Assembly (NCBI GenBank): GCA_034770075.1
Contig: JAVJAP010000214.1
Span: 372,001 to 436,000, forward strand
From: Aralia elata
Lineage: Eukaryota > Streptophyta > Magnoliopsida > Apiales > Araliaceae
DNA: 64,000 bases
Reading direction: 5' to 3'
The translations under genes were made by a program, and so were the position numbers. Below, one piece after another: positions 58,321-64,000 of this stretch (the first letter of the stretch is position 1; the number at the start of each line of letters is the position of its first letter). Under the pieces are notes generated by a model. It searched no databases. It saw nothing but the letters and a program-made list of their open reading frames with translations, and had not been told where the DNA came from.

Positions 58321-59602
58321 TATAACGAATGCGATTTTTGTGATTAAATAAAAATATTTATTGAGATATATAAATATTTTTGTTAATTTATTTATTGAGT
58401 GAAATAAATAATTTATAAAGTTATGGTGAAAGAATTTATGTTAAATGCTATTTAAATGTGATTTGATGTGCTTATTCTAATTTAATTTAATAATTAAATT
58501 AGATGATTGAATGATTTATTTGAATAAATGATTTATTTGGGTAAGACAATTTAATTGGTATTATGGTTATTGGTTAAATAGAATTATTAATTAAATTAGT
58601 AAGGTTTAATTGAATTTATTTAATAACAAGTTTAATTAAATTAAAAGTGTGACAATTAAAACTATATAGTAAAATGGATTATTAAAATAAATGGAGAAAG
58701 GATTTTATTTAGATAAACCAAACAAGGCCTTGTGACCCTTGGTTGGTAAAAATGGATTATTTGGTATTTGGGTTTGCCAAACAAGGCCTAACCATTTGTT
58801 TTTCTTTAACTGACTAATTAAGCTAAGTACGTTAAAGGATGAAAGGTTGTCAGTTATTTTCTAAAGCCTAAAGAAGAAGAGAAGAAAGGTTTAACAGAGA
58901 AAAAGAGAGAAAAAAAATTGAAAGAGAGATTAAGAGAGTTTTGTTAATTGAGAGAATCAAGAAGAAGGGGTAAGCTAAGGAATCATAGATAGCTTGAAGG
59001 TATAATCTCTTTTAAATTTTGTTAGTAGTTTTCTTTTCTCTGTATATGATTCCTATTTTACTGTATGTAAAATTATATGCTAAATACATGAATTATTTGG
59101 TTATAGTTGCTAGTAAGCATGTATTAGAGATTATGTGATGTGTATGAACTAATTTGAAAGAGTTAATTCATGAAAGCATGTTTTAGAATGAAGTTTTTGG
59201 TTTTACAAAGTCTTATTTCATGTATGGCATATATGTATGATAATTGATGTTCAATTTGGATATTAACCGGTAAATTGACATTTGATTATGATTATATAAT
59301 GAAAAATGAAAAGAATGCAAGTAGAATGGATTAAAATGGTTGAGAGATGGATTTACAGTGGTTGATTTTATTGATATGGCTAAAACATGAATATTTTGTT
59401 TAAACAGAGAATTTTGGGATTCTAATTGGTTGATTATGTGTAGTATAATGGTTTAAATTGGTTAGATACATGTTGGGTAATTGTTTTATAACATGTATGA
59501 TGTTTGGGTATGCTTAAATTATGTGTTGGATGGTAGAATTCGAAAAATTTGGCTTAGGATTTCACTGGTTCGCGAACTATAGGAGATGACTGACTGCCGA
59601 GT

Positions 59603-59732
59603 CTCTCGCCCCGGCGAGAGAAATGAACTGTAAATCTTCGCCCCAGTGAAGTCTCGCCCCGGCGATAATATTGTTAAGAAAATCTTCGCCCCGGCGAGCT
59701 TTTTGTTAAGGAATTTTCTCGCCCCGGCGAGG
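59603..59732. repeat. Array of TCGCCCCGGCGA palindromes in LTR I
   Basis: Five related units: a perfect CTCTCGCC-CC-GGCGAGAG at 59603-59620, an imperfect unit near 59636-59650, TCGCCCCGGCGA at 59654-59665, one within 59684-59700, and CTCGCCCCGGCGAG at 59718-59731. They are separated by 3-25 bases of AT-rich sequence. Strong local hairpins are expected in DNA or RNA. Confidence 0.92.
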
Positions 59733-60735
59733 GAACAGTAGCTAAAATCTTAAATTTTTATTTTCTTTGTGATTCTGCTATGATGCTATAAACCAGCTTA
59801 AAACTTAAATTAAGTTATAAAGTGACTAATGAGATATCACGAAGGTTGTTAAGCAAGTACTTAATGATTATCGAATGACAATTGAGATGTTACAATGAAA
59901 TAGGATAAGATCGAATCTTAAAGTGTATGTTGTTCTGTAACTAATTATTGTTACCATTTTATAATCGAAATGTATAGGTCGATTAAAGAACGTAAATTAT
60001 TTAATCTGTAATCTACGTATGAGGCAAGTTTTCCTCCCTTAAACTTGTTATTTCCTTTAAAGCAAGTTTATTTTCATTGAGCAAGCTTATTAACCTTAGC
60101 TTATTATTATTCAAGTAAGGTTGTTATCATGACAAGTGTTTATATTTACTTTAGTCATTTATTGTTCGATCATTGATCGTTATTCAAACTTCGAACAGAA
60201 TTTCTATAGTACAAACTTTATTGATGAAACAAATGCTTTAGTGACTAGCAAACCCTTATTGATTCAGCTAGTCCTTAGTTGATGAGCGTTCTAAAGACTT
60301 AGAATATTTTAAAAGTTGTTCCAAACCAAGTTCCTTTTGGTACGGATTCTGATGCTAAATTGAGATGAACAACCCTAATATAGGGGATTAATTACGCGAC
60401 AGCGTTAAAATGTTTGTGCACAATACATTGTACAAATGACTGATCCCCCTGAGTACGAGATGAATGGTCCATAGTCTATAAGACTGTTAAAGGTTACGGT
60501 AGAAATATTTGTTAACCTAGGACATAGTTCGAGGTCTTGTGACCCTCAGATATAATTTTTAAACCTTGAATTCTATAATCAGTTCTTGAGCCAAGTATCC
60601 TATTAATCTTTCATATCTCGATTGGTTATTGATTGAATTCAGAAATCTATAAATCTATTTTATTAATTATTCAATTGTTATTGTTATTATGATTGTGGGC
60701 AATTGTTTGCTCACTCTTGCACTAAAACATTGCAG

Positions 60736-60797
60736 CTAAGGCAGAGAAATCGGACGAGTCGTCCACGAGTAAAGGCAAGGGCAAGATGCCGAAGTAG
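60736..60797 (+). other. LTR mini-exon candidate, element I copy
   Basis: Acceptor AAAACATTGCAG ends at 60735. The phase-1 frame starts Ala-Lys-Ala-Glu as in B, has a Ser/Asp-rich middle and SKGKGKMPK, and stops at TAG 60795-60797. An ATAATAAA poly(A)-like signal lies about 80 bases downstream. Confidence 0.6.
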
Positions 60798-61060
60798 AGA
60801 GAGACCTGTTATTCATTTGATGTTTTCTTGTAACAAGACTTATTTAATTTTATGTTTTAATTCCGCATTTATATAATAAAGGTTAGATAGCCTGGGATTT
60901 GCTTGATTAAGAGATTAGAGATGTAACCCCTTTTGTGGGAAGATGATGTATTCAGTTTAATTATATTACCTTTTGCCATGGGTAGTTAGTCATGAATGTA
61001 TGGAATAGTGAGCACCAAATCTGTAGAGTTGAGGTACCCGGATTTGGGGGTGTCACAGGT

Positions 61061-61078
61061 TGGTATCAGAGCTGATAG
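61061..61078 (+). promoter_or_regulatory. Element I primer-binding site
   Basis: TGGTATCAGAGCTG, three bases after the LTR end; initiator tRNA-Met type. Confidence 0.9.
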
Positions 61079-61296
61079 GTTATGAACCTTTAGGTGGGGA
61101 AAACCTTAGGGTAGTAGCCTTTTAGAAGATAGAGAATATAGTGGTGATAAACTCTTCTCGAGTTCTAAGGAATGGATTACGAAAATTTATAAAAGACAAT
61201 AAAATGATTATGTGTTATGTGCTTATTTGATAACAAACTTATGTGCTCGCGAGTAGTACCGAGTAGTAATTAAAAACTTGAAATTTTGGTGGCAGG

Positions 61297-62106
61297 ATGA
61301 CTGATATAGGAGGATCCAGCCAGGCTAGGGAGGAAGAGCCCAGGGATATTCATGTAGTTCGGGAGCAGCTAGTGTAGAGGGAGCCATCCCCATTGATCAC
61401 AGTTGTAGGTCCCGAGTACGAGCCTGAGACTGATCCTGAGGAGGATCCAGAGGAGATTGAGGAGGAGGAAGAAGACCCTGAGGAGATACCACTATCTTCC
61501 TTAGGTGTTCAGATGTACGAGCAGGTGTATGATCACAACATAGAGTTGCAAGATAGAGTGGAGGAGTTAGAGGGGCAGCTGGCTGAGCGACAGATTGTCT
61601 TGGAGCAGAAGAACAGTGAGATTGAGGAGCTCGATATACGTGTTGGGGACGTAGAGTGGAAGCTGGTTCATGAAGAGAGTCAAAAGAAGGACTTAGAAGA
61701 TCAAGTTGTGGAATGTCAAGTCGCTCTAGAGCAGAAGGATGTTGAGATCCAAGGCCTTTCATCACGTCTTGCAGAGGTCGAGCAGAGACTAGCTCAGTCT
61801 GAGTACCGACGAGGCCGGTTATTGGCTAGGAATGAAATTGTACGAGATGAATTGATAGAGGAGACAGCTAAGTGGGTTAGAGCTGAAAACGCTTGGCTGA
61901 GGGAGGCTAATCACGCAGATCGTATTGAATGTGAGGTGCGGTCAAAGAAGGCCAAGATTGATGAGATGGAGTATATTTTTCACACCACAGTAGATAGAGC
62001 TCAGGATCGAGTTCATCGTCATCCAGATATAATGGGTCGAAGGATGGTGACTCGTATTATGGAGCAGGAACGTGAGGAAGTTGTGCGCCGTGGGATGTCA
62101 TCGTAG
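61297..62106 (+). pseudogene. Acidic coiled-coil ORF between PBS and gag, element I
   Basis: The largest copy: 269 codons plus stop, broken only by TAG at 61375-61377. The N-terminal ~65 residues are very acidic and Pro-rich (DPEEDPEEIEEEEEDPEE). Then come two related coiled-coil blocks of about 40 residues each (LEGQLAERQIVLEQKNSEIEEL and LEDQVVECQVALEQKDVEIQGL are aligned halves), a further helical region with Trp and Arg, and a basic end (GRRMVTRIMEQEREEVVRR). It starts at an ATG preceded by GGTGGCAG. The internal duplication explains its size relative to A and B. No known domain recognised. Confidence 0.78.
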
Positions 62107-62397
62107 ATTAGGATTGGAGGTGCTATTATTAAAATTTATGAAGTTAATAAGTTGTAAATCCCAGTTTTATATAACGGGATAGAATAATGATGTAATCCTG
62201 GAACCTTACAATTTCAGGATAGATGATGTAAATAACTATGATGTTATTTTTATTATGTTTTGAAGTAGTAAATGAATAAAATGCGAAAATTTATCAGATG
62301 TGCTATGTGTTAAGTGTTGTTTATAAATGTTTAAGTTAAGACTTAAATGTTTAAGTAATTGAGTAATAATCTAATAGCGCGAATTCTTAACAGTAAG

Positions 62398-64000
62398 ATG
62401 CCGCCAAGAAGACAAACCTGTCAACAGACCCCTGAGGGATCCACTAATAACAATGAAGAAGCCAACGCTAATCCAATGTAGCAGTTGGTGAATCTGCCAA
62501 CGGGAGCATTTGCGAATCAACCCCAAGCCCAGGCCACGACTTTTAAAGATTTCAAGGCTGTTGGACCCCCAGAATTTCAAGGGTCTATGAATCCGATCGA
62601 GGTACAAACCTGGGTCATGGAGATGGAGAAGGTGTTTGATGTCGCTAGGGTCAACGAGGACCAGAAGACGGCATTTGCAACATTTATGCTCAAATCAGAA
62701 GCAAGTTACTGGTGGCAAGCTAATAAAACCCGAGGTGGGCAAGGGATAATACCGTGGGAGCGATTTAAGGAAATATTTTTCGAGACCTATTTTCTGGCAA
62801 GCGCGCAAAATCAAATGGAGGTGTAATTTCTAGAGTTGAAGCAAGGTACCATGACAGTACCTGAGTATGCTGCAAAATTCAATGAGTTGGCGAGGTTTGC
62901 GCCATATCAAGTCAACACAGATGAGCGAAAGGCTAGAAGGTTTGAGCAGGGACTGAAGCCCTGACTGTATAGCCGAGTTTCAATGTTTCAACTGAATTCA
63001 TTTGCGGTAGTGTTAGAAAAGGCGATTATCGCTGAAGGAGGGAGTGATGCTCTGTCTAAATACAATCAAGAGCAAAAGAAAAAGAAGAGTGAGAATGATA
63101 ACAAAGCAAGTGCTAGCTATGGTGGCGGCAATCAAAAGAGAAAGTGGAGTGATAGTAACTCTGGTGGCAGCCAGCAGGGAAGTCAGAAAAAGAAGGTGGA
63201 GGTATGCAGTAACTGCGGAAAGAGCCATGTGGGTGTTTGCTTGAAGGGTAAAAGGGTGTGCTTTAACTGCGGACAGGAGGGTTATATCACACCGAATTGC
63301 CCTAGTCCGAAGAAGGGCGCATGTTTTATTTGCGGGTCGAAGGATCACTTTGCTCGGGATTGCCCTAAGAAAGCTATAGGTAGAGCTAGTGCAGGAAATG
63401 GGAACAGCAGTGGTGGCAATCTGACTATCACAAGACCGACGCAACCCAATCGACCTACCGCTCGAACATTCAACATGACGATGCAGGATGCTGTGCAGTC
63501 AAAGGATGTGGTGTCAGGTATCATTCCGGCCAATAGTGTAAATGCTTACGTATTATTTGATTCGGGTGCTACTTGTTCATTTATATCCGATGATTTTGCT
63601 AGGAAATTAGAGTTACCTCAGGAAGAATTAGATTACCCCATGAATATAGAAATTGCAAATAGGGAAGTGATTCCTGTTAGGTTTGTCCACAAAAACTGTC
63701 AGGTAGATATTAAAGGTCATGTGATGACAATAAACTTGATCCCAATTCGTCTTGGGGAGTTTGATGTCATTCTGGGAATGGATTGGTTGTTCAACCATGG
63801 GGCAGTTATTGACTGTCAAAAGAAGTGTGTGAATCTTAAGACTCCGTCGAAGGTAGTATTTTATGGCAGCAAGTCACCTAGACAAACGAGTTATCTGACA
63901 GTGATGCAGGCCAGAAAGATGTTGAGACAAGGGTGTGTAGGATATCTAGCCTACATAGTCGATATACGAAAAATGAGTACAAAACTGGAGGAGATACCGG
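62398..64000 (+). pseudogene. Element I gag and protease, running off the window
   Basis: Starts MPPRRQ. The gag core has FKDFKAVGPPEF, YWWQANKTRGG and AAKFNELARFAP. In-frame stops: TAG 62479-62481, TAA 62824-62826, TGA 62962-62964 (element B has TGG here). From 62965 the frame is open to the edge. Zinc knuckles: CSNCGKSHVGVC (short form), CFNCGQEGYITPNC with Tyr for His, CFICGSKDHFARDC intact. Protease has LFDSGATCSF and LGMDWLFNH. It ends in the protease-RT linker (TKLEEIP). The pol continues outside. Confidence 0.92.

Larger units (their letters stand above)
58321..61057 (+). mobile_element. Element I 5' LTR (about 2.74 kb)
   Basis: Ends GGGGGTGTCACA directly before the PBS. The start is taken as TATAACG at 58321, where copia G stops; this would be a TG-to-TA change of the usual TGTAAC/T start. 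It contains a purine-rich leader (58860-58990) with donor-like GGGGTAAGC and AAGGTATAATC, a palindrome cluster, GGCTGATC-like blocks (CTGATCCCCC near 60441) and the mini-exon block. The five bases before it are CAAAC; the other copy lies outside. Confidence 0.82.

Overview
The window is intergenic DNA from a flowering plant. It consists almost entirely of nested, mostly dead LTR retrotransposons. I recognise no cellular host gene, tRNA, rRNA or CRISPR array. The plant origin follows from the lineages present: a Tat/Ogre-type Ty3 element with a G-patch, chromodomain-ended Ty3 chromoviruses of Tekay/Del type, sirevirus-like and other Ty1/copia elements, and an Athila-style envelope-position ORF. 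Species cannot be told from this sequence.

Layout, left to right. (1) 1-5810, minus: a Tat/Ogre-type element with an unbroken gag-protease-G-patch ORF that leaves the window at base 1, a leader, a primer-binding site (PBS) and a 1.96 kb LTR; it sits in the LTR of the next element. (2) 5811-11743, plus: element A, a Tekay-like Ty3 element with its gag deleted and a pol broken by three stops and a frameshift. (3) 11744-18392, plus: element B, a related Ty3 element with a 3.9 kb LTR inserted in A's 3' LTR and cut off in its protease. (4) 18393-25236, minus: copia element D, with 5' LTR, long leader and degraded gag-pol. (5) 25202-27046, minus: a broken transposon-associated ORF and a copia RNase H remnant. 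(6) 27052-28845, minus: Ty3 LTR fragment K. (7) 28846-31555, minus: copia F. (8) 31556-32350 and 43847-47138, minus: copia E, split by element C. (9) 32356-43841, plus: element C, a complete Ty3 insertion with two ~3.27 kb LTRs and a perfect GCCTT target-site duplication. (10) 47139-49700, minus: a sirevirus-like LTR piece and an Athila-type envelope-position pseudogene. (11) 49728-50966: a possible hAT terminus and unassigned sequence. (12) 50967-54217, minus: Ty3 LTR J. (13) 54218-58320, minus: copia G, 3' half. (14) 58321-64000, plus: Ty3 element I, inserted in G, with LTR, coiled-coil ORF and gag-protease running off the right edge.

Three points stand out. First, the otherwise divergent Ty3 LTRs A, B, C, I and J share a short block near their 3' end: a canonical-looking 3' splice site followed at once by a small open frame ending in a lysine-glycine-rich D/S-K-G-K-G tail and a stop, with synonymous differences between copies. 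This looks like a conserved mini-exon carried inside the LTR. Second, Ty3 elements A, B and I carry a sense-strand acidic coiled-coil ORF between the PBS and gag. Third, several unrelated LTRs or leaders each contain their own cluster of short perfect palindromes or stem-loops.

The copies also share catalytic lesions. All three copia integrases that can be read have Lys at the catalytic Glu, and both readable copia RTs lack one Asp of YVDD. Element C is young by its LTRs but has a mutated RT active site and a deleted gag/protease. These facts fit mobilisation in trans of defective lineages. Many premature stops are C-to-T or G-to-A changes, as expected from deamination of methylated cytosine.
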